A DNA stretch of 64,000 bases from NCBI RefSeq assembly GCF_018728565.1, contig NZ_JACSOI010000007.1:1-64000 (forward strand). Reading direction: 5' to 3'. This stretch comes from Zobellia russellii. GTDB taxonomy: Bacteria; Bacteroidota; Bacteroidia; Flavobacteriales; Flavobacteriaceae. Below, in pieces: positions 10,079-19,689 of this stretch. Every line of letters begins with the position of its first letter. Position 1 is the stretch's first letter. Made by a program: the position numbers and the translations under genes. The notes below the pieces were generated by a model that was not told where the DNA came from, searched no databases, and saw only the letters and a program-made list of their open reading frames with translations.

Positions 10079-10187
10079 TTCACTATATGGAATTCATAAG
10101 TCCCCCGGCGCGATTTTTAGAAGGAAATCAGAACCGAATTTCATGTTTTATTTATTTCACAACAAATTTTAAAGAAACCATTACACA

Positions 10188-11033
10188 ATGAAAATAGGGA
10201 TGAATATGTTGCTTTGGACTAATCATGTCACTGAGCAGCATTTTGGTATTGTAGATACTCTAAAGGATACCGGATATGACGGTATTGAGCTTTTTTTTGG
10301 AGAGGGAACCGAAAAATATTATTCACAGCTGGGCAACCATTTTTCCGGAATGGATATGGGAGTTACCGGTGTAGCCTCTTTATCTGCTGAGCAAAATATT
10401 GCAAGTCCCGATAAAAAAGTAAGAGAAGCGGGTCTGGAACGTTTAAAGTGGTCAATTGATATGGGTGCGGCTGCCAATGCCCAAGTTTTATGCGGACCTT
10501 TTCATTCCACTTTTGCCTTATTTACTCGCAAACCACCCACTCAGGAAGAAAAGAAGTGGAGCAATGAAATGCTGTTAAAGGCGGCAGAATATGCCAAAGG
10601 GGCAAATATTATTCTAACGCCTGAAGCCGTAAATAGATTTGAATGTTACCTATATAATACCATGGCCGATTTAGGTGATATGGTAAAGGAGGTAAATCAT
10701 CCAAATTTGGGAGCCATGTTCGATACGCACCATGCCAATATAGAAGAGAAAAGTCAATCTGGTGCTATTAAAACTATAGCGCCCTATCTAAAGCATGTGC
10801 ACATTAGTGAAAATGATAGAGGAACACCAGGTAGGGGACAAGTGAACTGGCCAGACGTTTTTTCAGGGCTAAAGGAAATAGACTATAAAGGTTGGGTAAC
10901 CATTGAAGCCTTTAGTACAACTATACCGGAATTTGCCAATGCTATTAATGTATGGAGAAACTATTCGCCGGTTGAGGAGGTGTATACTGAAGGATTTAAA
11001 CTCATCTCAGAAGGATTGGGAATCAAAAAATAA
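10188..11033 (+). CDS. Sugar phosphate isomerase/epimerase (D-tagatose 3-epimerase-like TIM barrel)
   Basis: This 281-residue TIM barrel protein has no signal peptide and is therefore cytoplasmic. Motifs match the tagatose/psicose 3-epimerase group: PEAVNRFE (Glu146), MFDTHHANIEE (Asp179), HVHISENDRGTPGRG (His205) and VTIEAF (Glu240) supply the four metal ligands of the family. Such enzymes epimerise free ketoses at C3 or isomerise related keto compounds; the true substrate is unknown. The ThuA-like gene starts 20 bases later, so the two form an operon. Hydroxypyruvate isomerase-like activity is an alternative. Confidence 0.85.
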   Translation: MKIGMNMLLWTNHVTEQHFGIVDTLKDTGYDGIELFFGEGTEKYYSQLGNHFSGMDMGVTGVASLSAEQNIASPDKKVREAGLERLKWSIDMGAAANAQVLCGPFHSTFALFTRKPPTQEEKKWSNEMLLKAAEYAKGANIILTPEAVNRFECYLYNTMADLGDMVKEVNHPNLGAMFDTHHANIEEKSQSGAIKTIAPYLKHVHISENDRGTPGRGQVNWPDVFSGLKEIDYKGWVTIEAFSTTIPEFANAINVWRNYSPVEEVYTEGFKLISEGLGIKK

Positions 11034-11053
11034 AATATTTAAACTAGAATAGA

Positions 11054-12175
11054 ATGAAAAATATACTGCCAATTGTTATTTGTCTATTTTTATTTGCATG
11101 CAAAGAGCAAAAGAAAACCGTTGATACAGAACCCGAAATGGCTCAAGAAATAGATGCTCCAAAAAAATGGTTGACCTATGAGGGAGCCAATGACAATGCG
11201 AAGCATATCGTTATGATTTCGGGAGACGAGGAGTACCGTTCCGAAGAAGCGTTACCCCAATTGGCAAAAATTTTATCTAAACATCATGGGTTTAAATGTA
11301 CCGTTCTATTTGCGCAGGAAGAAGATAAGCCAGGTATTATAAATGCGAATTACGTTAAAAATATACCGGGATTAGAGGCATTGACTTCGGCGGATATGAT
11401 GGTGATCTTTACCCGATTTAGAGCACTGCCCGATAATCAAATGAAATATATAGACGATTATTTAAAATCTGGAAAACCGGTTATGGGGTTAAGAACTGCG
11501 ACTCATGGTTTTAATTTTCCTGAAGATTCCAATTCTCCATATGCGCACTATAGTTTCAATTACAAAGGAGACAAGACGGAATGGGACGGCGGTTTTGGTC
11601 GCTTGGTTCTTGGCGAAACCTGGATCAATCATCATGGGCACCATAAACACCAAAGCACAAAGGGAATGGTGGCTATTGGCGCTGGTACAACTGGCATAAC
11701 CAACGGGATTTCTGATGGAGACGTATGGGGTGCTAGTGATGTGTACGGGGTTAGACTTCCCCTTCCTGGAGACTCGCAGCCTATAATCTTAGGGCAGGTT
11801 ATGAATAGAAAAGGAGAGTATGATGAAAACGACGTGTTTTACGGAATGAGACCCTCGGATGATGAAATTGCAACTACCAACAAAGATGGAAAAAGCCTAG
11901 GTGAAGAGTTGATGCCCGTTACATGGATTAAGAGCTACCAATTACCTGATGGTAAAAAAGGAAAAGCGTTTACGTCTACAGTTGGTGCCGCAAATGACCT
12001 ATTGGTAGAAGGTACCAGAAGATTACTGGTAAATGGCATATTTTGGGGACTTGATTTGCCCATTCCAGAAAGGGCAGATGTTACCTTGGTTGGTGATTAC
12101 AAGCCCACCAAATTTGAGTTCCGTAAGGATGATTATTGGCCTTCAAAACAGGTGAGTATTGAGAGTTTTGAATAA
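11054..12175 (+). CDS. ThuA-like domain lipoprotein
   Basis: The 373-residue protein starts with a lipoprotein signal (LFLFAC, Cys16). The rest fits the ThuA-like, class I glutamine amidotransferase-like fold: MISGDEEYRSEE near the start, GLRTATHGFNF in the middle and a His-rich NHHGHHKH segment. ThuA proteins act with ThuB in rhizobial trehalose use through keto-trehalose. In Bacteroidota and Planctomycetes they often accompany PVC-type cytochromes, as here. Its role in a keto-sugar step is inferred; it would act outside the cytoplasm, unlike the partner epimerase. Confidence 0.82.
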   Translation: MKNILPIVICLFLFACKEQKKTVDTEPEMAQEIDAPKKWLTYEGANDNAKHIVMISGDEEYRSEEALPQLAKILSKHHGFKCTVLFAQEEDKPGIINANYVKNIPGLEALTSADMMVIFTRFRALPDNQMKYIDDYLKSGKPVMGLRTATHGFNFPEDSNSPYAHYSFNYKGDKTEWDGGFGRLVLGETWINHHGHHKHQSTKGMVAIGAGTTGITNGISDGDVWGASDVYGVRLPLPGDSQPIILGQVMNRKGEYDENDVFYGMRPSDDEIATTNKDGKSLGEELMPVTWIKSYQLPDGKKGKAFTSTVGAANDLLVEGTRRLLVNGIFWGLDLPIPERADVTLVGDYKPTKFEFRKDDYWPSKQVSIESFE

Positions 12176-12210
12176 GCCGAAAATATATTGCAAAATATAA
12201 AGGTTAGTTA

Positions 12211-12255
12211 GCGCATAAAAGAAAGCCACGCCAAGCAGTGATTTCTTTTGTGCGC
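12211..12255 (+). terminator. Hairpin, probable terminator after the ThuA gene
   Basis: Arms 12211-12224 (GCGCATAAAAGAAA) and 12242-12255 pair over 14 bases with one wobble and a 17-base loop. A T-rich but interrupted tract follows. It lies 36 bases after the stop codon. Confidence 0.55.
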
Positions 12256-12427
12256 TTTCTTGTCTTAGAAAGGCGTAAGTCCGTTTCATTTGAGTTTTTA
12301 CAGTGTTGATTGGTCCTCTTTAACTAATATTTAGGTATACTTCTAAAAAGGATTAGTGATTGAGTTATCTTTATGCCAAATTTAAAATAGGGCATTATAC
12401 TTACTTAATTTATAAATAGATTAAGTG

Positions 12428-13282
12428 TTACATCGTATATCTTTTGTCTCGGGCTTTGTAGGCAACGTTCATTACCAAACCGGCTATGATTAAAACAATA
12501 CCCACTAAACTCCATAGCGTATAAACTTCGCCTAGCCACATAAAGCCAATTAGTCCAGTAAAGAGTACTTCAAGATATTTAAAGGGAGCAACTAGATTGT
12601 TGGAGGCTATTTGGAATGCTTTGGTCATGTAGAGTTGCCCTATAAATCCGAAAAAACCTAATGTTGAAAAGAAGAGCCAATCTATTCCTATGGGGTTCTG
12701 CCAGTAGGGTATGGCAAATATTCCGCCAAAAAAAGTTGCAGTAAGCATAAAGTAATTTACAATTACAATAGGGTGGTCGCTTTGTCCAATTTTACTGATG
12801 ATAATATAAACTAGTCCGCTTAATACCGCCGCTCCAAAGATTAGAATAAGGCCTGTGTTATCTAGGTTAGAGTCCAGTCCTTTTAGAATTAGAACGCCAA
12901 TAAACGAAACGATAAAAAACAGCCATTGCACTGGTTTTATTTTTTCCTTCAATAAAAATATCGCAAATATGGCGGAGAAAATAGGTGCTAGATAGCGAAG
13001 TGAAACCGCCGTTCCTGCCGTGAGATATTTCAATGACATAAAGAAAAGGGTCATAGAACTTGTACCAACAATTGCGCGTAACACCAGAAGCTTTTTATTA
13101 TTTCCCAATACAGGAACTTTCAAGCGTTTTAGGATGATCATTGTGAGTAGGAACGAGCCAAACCCCCTAAAAAATACAATTTGATAGACGTTATAGTGCT
13201 GTAGTTGTTTTACGGCGACATTCATTAGGGTAAATGCCAAAGCACTAAGAATCATGTAAAAGAGAACTTTTTTAATGTTCAT
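12428..13282 (-). CDS. DMT superfamily transporter, EamA family
   Basis: The 284-residue protein is hydrophobic throughout, with about ten predicted membrane helices in two EamA repeats (about 5-135 and 145-275). The AxSLRYLAPIFSAIFAIFLLKEKI motif region closes the first repeat and a matching region with WLGEVYTLW closes the second. EamA proteins export metabolites or amino acids across the inner membrane; the substrate cannot be inferred. It has the same strand as gltBD but a terminator separates them. Confidence 0.9.
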   Translation of the reverse strand: MNIKKVLFYMILSALAFTLMNVAVKQLQHYNVYQIVFFRGFGSFLLTMIILKRLKVPVLGNNKKLLVLRAIVGTSSMTLFFMSLKYLTAGTAVSLRYLAPIFSAIFAIFLLKEKIKPVQWLFFIVSFIGVLILKGLDSNLDNTGLILIFGAAVLSGLVYIIISKIGQSDHPIVIVNYFMLTATFFGGIFAIPYWQNPIGIDWLFFSTLGFFGFIGQLYMTKAFQIASNNLVAPFKYLEVLFTGLIGFMWLGEVYTLWSLVGIVLIIAGLVMNVAYKARDKRYTM

Positions 13283-13324
13283 AACGGAAACCTAAAAGGC
13301 CTTTTACTACGTGATGTAGTGGAT

Positions 13325-13356
13325 AAAAAAATCCAACCCAATTAATTGGGTTGGAT
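13325..13356 (-). terminator. Intrinsic terminator of gltBD
   Basis: A 26-bp perfect palindrome (13331-13356; half-site ATCCAACCCAATT) is followed on the minus strand by six T (13325-13330). It lies 35 bases after the gltD stop. Confidence 0.85.
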
Positions 13357-13390
13357 CGTATAAATTCTAGTTATATAAAACTAACCCTGG

Positions 13391-14857
13391 TTACACCCTT
13401 GGCAAATCTCCTTCACCTTTTAACGGTAAGGCAGATTCTCCCATAAGATAGGTGTCTACATGATAGGCAGCTTGGCGGCCTTCAGAAATGGCCCAAACAA
13501 TTAAGGATTGACCTCGTCTTTGGTCACCAGCAGCAAAGATGCCGGGAACGTTGGTCTTATAGTTGCTTTCGCTAGCCTTAATATTGGTTCTTCTGTCGGC
13601 TTCGATACCCAATTGCTCGGCAATGGTCATTTCCGATCCGGTAAAACCTAATGCTAATAGGGCCAATTCGCACTTCCACTCTTTTTCGGTGCCTTCCACT
13701 TCTTTTAAGACCATAGCCTTTCCTGGTTCTCTAATCCACTCTACCTGAGTAGTGATAAGTCCAGTTAGGTTACCTTTATCGTCTCCAATGAATTTTTTAG
13801 TAGATATGCTAAAGAAACGTTCCGCTCCTTCTTTGTGGGACGTACTTGTTTTTAGGCGCATTGGCCAAAAAGGCCAAGGTTGTCCTTCCGGTCTTTCGGT
13901 TGTGGACATTGGCATGATTTCAAAATTTGAAACAGAAGTTGCCCCATGTCTTATAGATGTACCTATACAGTCAGACCCAGTATCACCACCACCAATAACG
14001 ATAACGTCTTTGCCCGTGGCCATGATTTCGTTTTCAAATTCTTTAACGCCATCTACTCTTCTATTGTTCTGCGGTAAGAAATCCATCGCCTGAACTACAC
14101 CTTTTAAATCGGCTCCTTCTATTGGCAGGTTTCTGCGAACAGTTGCACCACCACAAAGTACTACGGCATCAAAATCATTTTGAAGGTCTTTACCTGAAAT
14201 ATCCTTGCCAACGTGAACACCACACTTAAACTCAATGCCTTCTTCTTCTAAAACCTCTAGCCTGCGATCAATGATATGCTTTTCCATCTTAAAATCTGGA
14301 ATACCATAACGTAATAGTCCGCCTGGTTTCTCATCTCTTTCAAAAACGGTAACGGTGTGTCCTGCACGGTTTAGTTGTTGTGCAGCAGCAAGCCCGGCAG
14401 GTCCAGAACCTACAATAGCTATCTTTTTACCAGTTCTTGTTGTTGGAGGTTTTGCAACTATCCATCCTTTTTTAAAGGCGGTTTCAACAATATTTTTTTC
14501 TATATTTTCTATAGTTACCGGGTCTTCGTTGATGCCTAAAACACATGCTTCTTCGCATGGGGCCGGGCAAAGTCTTCCGGTAAATTCCGGAAAGTTATTG
14601 GTGGCGTGTAGAATGGTTGCAGCCTTTTCCCATTTGCCACGATAAACGGCATCGTTAAAATCGGGAATAAGGTTGCCTAACGGGCAACCACTGTGGCAAA
14701 AAGGAATGCCACAATCCATACATCTTGCACCTTGTTCCTTAAGCTCCGGCTCATTTAAGGCAACGGTAAACTCATTATAATTCTTAACGCGGTCTTTAAC
14801 AGGCGCGTATGATTCTACTTTTCTATCGAATTCCAAAAATCCTGTAATCTTTCCCAT
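13391..14857 (-). CDS. gltD: Glutamate synthase small (beta) subunit
   Basis: This 488-residue protein has four N-terminal cysteines (46, 49, 54, 58; CMDCGIPFCHSGCP) that ligate iron-sulfur clusters. An FAD-binding GSGPAGLAAAQQL near 150 and an NADPH-binding GGGDTGSD near 290 follow, and the C-terminal GIFAAGDQRRG completes the flavin site. It takes electrons from NADPH and passes them to GltB for conversion of glutamine and 2-oxoglutarate into two glutamates. It starts 9 bases after the gltB stop, so translation is probably coupled. Confidence 0.97.
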   Translation of the reverse strand: MGKITGFLEFDRKVESYAPVKDRVKNYNEFTVALNEPELKEQGARCMDCGIPFCHSGCPLGNLIPDFNDAVYRGKWEKAATILHATNNFPEFTGRLCPAPCEEACVLGINEDPVTIENIEKNIVETAFKKGWIVAKPPTTRTGKKIAIVGSGPAGLAAAQQLNRAGHTVTVFERDEKPGGLLRYGIPDFKMEKHIIDRRLEVLEEEGIEFKCGVHVGKDISGKDLQNDFDAVVLCGGATVRRNLPIEGADLKGVVQAMDFLPQNNRRVDGVKEFENEIMATGKDVIVIGGGDTGSDCIGTSIRHGATSVSNFEIMPMSTTERPEGQPWPFWPMRLKTSTSHKEGAERFFSISTKKFIGDDKGNLTGLITTQVEWIREPGKAMVLKEVEGTEKEWKCELALLALGFTGSEMTIAEQLGIEADRRTNIKASESNYKTNVPGIFAAGDQRRGQSLIVWAISEGRQAAYHVDTYLMGESALPLKGEGDLPRV

Positions 14858-14866
14858 GTCTCGACT

Positions 14867-17800
14867 TTAAATAGTTTCTAATTTTTCTCTTTCCATACGT
14901 AATAATGCCTGTTTGTATTCTTCAGGTAAGACCTTGATGAATTTAGGTAGACAATCTTCCCATTTCTCTAAAATTCTTTGTGCCAATGGGCTCAAGGTAG
15001 AGTTGTAGTGACTTTCTATTAAATCCTTCAATTGTTTAACGTCGTTATCTTCGGTAACCTCTAACAAATTAAGGTCTTCATTGTTACATTTTTTTCTGAA
15101 AGTTCCTTTCTGATCATATATGTAGGCGATACCACCACTCATACCAGCTCCAAAGTTTCTTCCTACTTCACCAAGTATTACGGCCACACCTCCGGTCATA
15201 TACTCACAACCGTGATCGCCAATACCTTCTACTACCGCTTTTGCTCCCGAGTTACGAACGCAGAAACGTTCTCCTGCTTTTCCGTTGATGTAAGCACGTC
15301 CCGCGGTTGCTCCGTAAAGCGTAACGTTACCCGTAATTACATTGTCTTCTGGCACAATGGTAGATTTCTCTGGAACTTTAATGACCAATTTGGCTCCTGA
15401 TAGTCCTTTTCCAAGGTAATCATTGGTGTTTCCGTTTACTGTCATGGTAAGACCTCTGGTGGCAAATGCACCAAAACTTTGTCCCGCAGAACCAGTAAAG
15501 TTCAGTTTTAAAGTATTTATAGGAAGGCCTTGTGCCCCGTATACTTTAGAGATTTCATTACTGATGATTGCTCCAACGGCACGATCCGTATTTTTAATAG
15601 GGAAATCTAACGTTAGCTTTTCCTTTCTAAATAAAGATGGATTTGCTTTTGCTATAATATCAAACTCAATTGAGTTGTCAATGTCGTGCGTTTGTTTCTG
15701 GGTGTTGTAAAATTTGGTTCCTGCCGGTACATCAACCTCGTATAAAATAGGGGTTAAATCAATACCTGCCGATTTGTAATGATCAATAGCTTTCTTACGG
15801 TCTAGTTTTTGAACCTGACCTACCATTTCGTTTATAGTTCTGAAACCTAGTTGGGCCATGATTTCACGTAATTCCTGAGCTACAAAATACATGTAGTTTA
15901 CAACGTGTTCCGGTTTCCCTGCAAATTTCTTACGTAATTCAGGGTTTTGGGTTGCAATACCTACTGGGCATGTATTTAGATGGCAAACACGCATCATAAT
16001 ACAACCTGAAGCAACAAGCGGAGCGGTCGCAAAACCAAACTCTTCTGCTCCAAGGAGACAAGCAACAGCAACATCACGTCCTGTTTTAAGCTGACCATCA
16101 CACTCAAGAACAATCCTGTTTCTTAGGTCGTTCATGACCAAGGTTTGTTGTGCTTCCGCTATACCAAGCTCCCATGGTAGACCAGCGTGTTTTAGGGAAG
16201 TCAATGGAGATGCTCCCGTACCTCCATCAAATCCGGAAATAAGAACAACATCTGCCTTGGCTTTAGAAACCCCTGCCGCAACGGTACCAACACCTACTTC
16301 GGAAACCAGCTTCACATTTATACGAGCTTCACGGTTAGCCGATTTTAAATCATAGATTAACTGCGATAAATCCTCGATCGAGTAGATATCGTGATGTGGT
16401 GGAGGTGAAATCAATCCTACGTAAGGAGTAGAGTTTCTTGTTTTGGCTATGGATGGGTTTACTTTTGGACCAGGTAGTTGGCCACCTTCACCAGGTTTGG
16501 CACCCTGTGCCATTTTAATCTGTATTTCTTGTGCATTGGTCAGGTAATCGGATGTTACTCCAAAACGTCCTGAAGCTACCTGCTTAATGGCACTGTTCTT
16601 CCAATCTCCAGTAGCATTTTTGTAGAAACGTTCTGCGTCTTCACCACCTTCACCAGAATTACTTTTACCACCAATACGGTTCATGGCTATTGCCAAGTTT
16701 TCGTGTGCTTCTTTACTAATAGAACCGTAAGACATAGCTCCGGTCTTAAAGCGCTTCACGATTTCTGTCCATGGTTCAACTTCGTCCAATGGAATAGGAT
16801 CGTAATTGGAGAATTCAAATAGCCCACGAATGGTCATTAAGTTTTTAGACTGTTCATTCACCATTTCTGCGTACTCTTTGTACGTCTCATTTTCGTTACC
16901 ACGTACCGCTTTCTGCAGCTTGGCAACGGTTAATGGGTTGAACATATGTTTTTCGCCATCACGTCTCCAGCGGTAATCTCCGCCCATTTCCAAATCAAGG
17001 TTAGCAGCAACTTCTTTGGTGTTGAACGCTTTTTTATGACGTTTAGCTACTTCTTTTTCTATTTGGTACAAACCTATACCTTGAATACGGGTAGGTGTGT
17101 TAGGGAAATATTTATCTACTACTTTGGTGTTTATTCCTATACACTCAAACAATTGTGAGCCTCGGTACGAGTTTAGCGTAGAGATTCCAATTTTGTTCAT
17201 TACCTTAAGAATACCTTTACCAACTGCTTTGTTGTAGTTCTTAACGGCTTCTTCAAAAGTGAAATCGGTTATATCATGCTCCTCTATTTGCTCGCCAATA
17301 ATTTCATTTACCAAGTATGGGTTAATTGCACTGGCTCCAAAACCGAACAATAAACAGAAATGGTGTACTTCCCTTGGTTCGGCAGATTCAATTATGATAC
17401 TTAGTTTGCTTCTCTTTCCTAAACGTTGCAGGCCACTGTTTACAAATGAACAGGCCAATAATGCAGGAATAGGTGCCATAGTCTGACTTACATTCCTATC
17501 CGAAAGGATAATAATATTGGTACCCTCATCTATAGCTTTTGATGCTTGTTGCAAAATTGATTCTAAAGCATCTTCCAAACCATTATGACCTCTTTCTATT
17601 TCATAAAGGACAGGAATGGAAACAACTTTGTAATCCGGGCTGGCATCGTAATTTTTGATTTTATCCAAATCTTCTTTGGAAATAACCGGGTTCTGAATTT
17701 TTAATTTTCTACAATGTAATTCAGAGAAGTCAAATATATTATGGTCACTACCTAAGGTAAGGCTAATATCAGTAATCAATTCTTCACGAATACCATCTAA

Positions 17801-19375
17801 CGGTGGGTTGGTTACCTGGGCGAACAGCTGCTGAAAGTAGTTGTAAATTAACTGCGGACGTTGAGATAGTACTGCAATAGGCGTATCCGAACCCATAGAA
17901 CCTATCGGTTCTTTTGCCGTTTTGCCCATTGGAAGGATAATGGTATTGATATCCTCTAAGGTGTAGCCAAAAACAGATTTACGTTTTTCAAGCGAAGCTT
18001 CACCTAAAAATAGCGGACAATCATTATAAGGTATATTCTTTAAGTGAACCAAGTTGTTGTCCAACCACTCTTTATAAGGAAGTCGGCTGGCGATGTCTTC
18101 TTTAATTTCCTCATCGTTAATGATGCGGCCCTCCTCCATGTTTACCAAGAACATTTTACCTGGTTCCAGTCTTCCGTGGAATTCAACATTTTCAGGAGCA
18201 ATTTGCACCACACCGGTTTCAGAAGACATGATAACGTAATCATCTTTTGTAACCGTGTATCTAGATGGGCGTAGACCGTTACGGTCAAGTACGGCACCAA
18301 TATAGTTTCCGTCAGTAAAAGGTACGGATGCAGGACCGTCCCATGGTTCCATCATACAAGAATGGTACTCGTAGAAAGCTCTTTTTGCTTCGGACATGTC
18401 CGGGTTCTTTTCCCATGCTTCAGGAATAAGAATCATCATAACCTCAGGTAAAGATCTACCGGTCATTAACAAAAGTTCAACAACCATATCCATAGTTGCG
18501 GAATCTGATTTACCTGGAAGTATAGTAGGTAGGATGTTTTTTATATCCTCACCAAACCAATCGCTCTTTAAAAGTTCTTCTCGTGAACGCATTCTAGAAA
18601 CGTTACCACGTAGCGTGTTTATTTCACCATTATGACACATGTAACGGAAGGGTTGTGCCAAATCCCAAGTAGGGAAGGTGTTGGTGGAAAAGCGTTGGTG
18701 AACCAGAGATAAACGGGTTACCACACGAGGATCCATCAAGTCCTTATAGTATAGGCTGATGTCCTTTGGCATCAAAAGCCCTTTAAATATGATAATTTTT
18801 GTTGAAAGGCTAGGTACGTAAAAGAACTTGCTTTCAGATAGTTTTGAGTTGATTACCGTATGCTCTGTAACTTTTCTGGCAACGAACAATTTAAGGTTAA
18901 AGTTAAAATAGTCCTGCTCATCACTTTCCTTGGCAACAAAAACTTGTTTAACAAAAGGCTCCGTTTCCATAGCAACACGGCCAGGAATAGATCGGTTAAC
19001 AGGAACATCTCTCCAACCCAATAGTTTTAAGCCTTGTTTTTTTATGTTTTCCTCAAATGTGGAAATACAGAACTCACGCTGGTTCTCCTTTTGTGGCAGG
19101 AAGATATTACCTACGGCATATTCACCTGGCTCAGGAAGTTCAAAATCACAAACCGCTTTAAAGAAGTCATGAGGTATATCTATAAGTATACCGGCACCAT
19201 CACCAGTTTTTCCGTCTGAGCTAACAGCACCACGGTGCTCTAACTTATCTAATATCTCCAGTGCTTTGTGGATAATATCATTGGACTTTTTTCCTTTAAG
19301 GCTACAGATAAAACCTGCGCCACAGTTGTCATGTTCAAATTCCGGTAGGTACAACCCTTGCTTCTTCAACGTCAT
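14867..19375 (-). CDS. gltB: Glutamate synthase large (alpha) subunit
   Basis: The 1502-residue length is normal for GltB. Cys18 (HDNCGAGF) should become the N-terminal nucleophile of the glutaminase domain after removal of a 17-residue propeptide. The FMN-binding synthase barrel contains GGKSNSGEGGED and PGEGGQLPGPKV. The 3Fe-4S cysteines lie in CIMMRVCHLNTCPVG. The C-terminal GXGXG beta-helix domain is complete. The enzyme takes ammonia from glutamine and channels it to the flavin site. It is first in the gltBD operon, and its leader holds two inverted repeats. Confidence 0.97.
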   Translation of the reverse strand: MTLKKQGLYLPEFEHDNCGAGFICSLKGKKSNDIIHKALEILDKLEHRGAVSSDGKTGDGAGILIDIPHDFFKAVCDFELPEPGEYAVGNIFLPQKENQREFCISTFEENIKKQGLKLLGWRDVPVNRSIPGRVAMETEPFVKQVFVAKESDEQDYFNFNLKLFVARKVTEHTVINSKLSESKFFYVPSLSTKIIIFKGLLMPKDISLYYKDLMDPRVVTRLSLVHQRFSTNTFPTWDLAQPFRYMCHNGEINTLRGNVSRMRSREELLKSDWFGEDIKNILPTILPGKSDSATMDMVVELLLMTGRSLPEVMMILIPEAWEKNPDMSEAKRAFYEYHSCMMEPWDGPASVPFTDGNYIGAVLDRNGLRPSRYTVTKDDYVIMSSETGVVQIAPENVEFHGRLEPGKMFLVNMEEGRIINDEEIKEDIASRLPYKEWLDNNLVHLKNIPYNDCPLFLGEASLEKRKSVFGYTLEDINTIILPMGKTAKEPIGSMGSDTPIAVLSQRPQLIYNYFQQLFAQVTNPPLDGIREELITDISLTLGSDHNIFDFSELHCRKLKIQNPVISKEDLDKIKNYDASPDYKVVSIPVLYEIERGHNGLEDALESILQQASKAIDEGTNIIILSDRNVSQTMAPIPALLACSFVNSGLQRLGKRSKLSIIIESAEPREVHHFCLLFGFGASAINPYLVNEIIGEQIEEHDITDFTFEEAVKNYNKAVGKGILKVMNKIGISTLNSYRGSQLFECIGINTKVVDKYFPNTPTRIQGIGLYQIEKEVAKRHKKAFNTKEVAANLDLEMGGDYRWRRDGEKHMFNPLTVAKLQKAVRGNENETYKEYAEMVNEQSKNLMTIRGLFEFSNYDPIPLDEVEPWTEIVKRFKTGAMSYGSISKEAHENLAIAMNRIGGKSNSGEGGEDAERFYKNATGDWKNSAIKQVASGRFGVTSDYLTNAQEIQIKMAQGAKPGEGGQLPGPKVNPSIAKTRNSTPYVGLISPPPHHDIYSIEDLSQLIYDLKSANREARINVKLVSEVGVGTVAAGVSKAKADVVLISGFDGGTGASPLTSLKHAGLPWELGIAEAQQTLVMNDLRNRIVLECDGQLKTGRDVAVACLLGAEEFGFATAPLVASGCIMMRVCHLNTCPVGIATQNPELRKKFAGKPEHVVNYMYFVAQELREIMAQLGFRTINEMVGQVQKLDRKKAIDHYKSAGIDLTPILYEVDVPAGTKFYNTQKQTHDIDNSIEFDIIAKANPSLFRKEKLTLDFPIKNTDRAVGAIISNEISKVYGAQGLPINTLKLNFTGSAGQSFGAFATRGLTMTVNGNTNDYLGKGLSGAKLVIKVPEKSTIVPEDNVITGNVTLYGATAGRAYINGKAGERFCVRNSGAKAVVEGIGDHGCEYMTGGVAVILGEVGRNFGAGMSGGIAYIYDQKGTFRKKCNNEDLNLLEVTEDNDVKQLKDLIESHYNSTLSPLAQRILEKWEDCLPKFIKVLPEEYKQALLRMEREKLETI

Positions 19376-19392
19376 AGATTATGGTATTTATC

Positions 19393-19475
19393 CAAAAATA
19401 GCATTTCTGATGAATAATTAGCAGCTATTTTTGTCTAATCAAATAAAAATTCAACGTTTCAAATAAAACGTTGAA
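19393..19475 (-). promoter_or_regulatory. gltB leader region with two inverted repeats and a -7-like element
   Basis: Two perfect 10-bp inverted repeats lie upstream of gltB. The near one has arms CAAAAATAGC (19393-19402) and its complement (19424-19433); its near arm contains TATTTTTG on the minus strand, a -7 match 18 bases from the gltB start. The far one (19450-19475, loop of six) is followed by T-rich sequence in the gltB direction. It could be an attenuator or the terminator of the acyl-CoA dehydrogenase gene. Roles are inferred. Confidence 0.45.
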
Positions 19476-19559
19476 AAATATTCATATATGGTTTTTATGT
19501 GAGCTAAATTTATCAGAATGGTAAAATTAGCACATTCAATAGACCTGTGAAAGGTTTTT

Positions 19560-19607
19560 AGAGGGGGTATTTGTTATATTTCTTAATTTTTGAAGTTAAC
19601 CCCCTCT
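19560..19607. repeat. Inverted repeat between the acyl-CoA dehydrogenase and gltB genes
   Basis: AGAGGGGGT (19560-19568) and its exact complement (19599-19607) are separated by 30 bases. The G/C-rich arms stand out in this AT-rich spacer, which otherwise holds no gene. It may be a 3' stabilising hairpin or transcription stop for the acyl-CoA dehydrogenase message, 83 bases after its stop. Confidence 0.4.
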
Positions 19608-19689
19608 GTTTTGTGTGGTGTTGTGGTATTTAGGTCTATTTTTTATTGTAAATGTGATAGAATTAACGGGGTGGACAGTGTCTGGGATA

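Noticed and set aside
14355-19219. Several long antisense frames across gltB and gltD
   Set aside because: They are reading-frame shadows of long, clearly conserved genes on the other strand.
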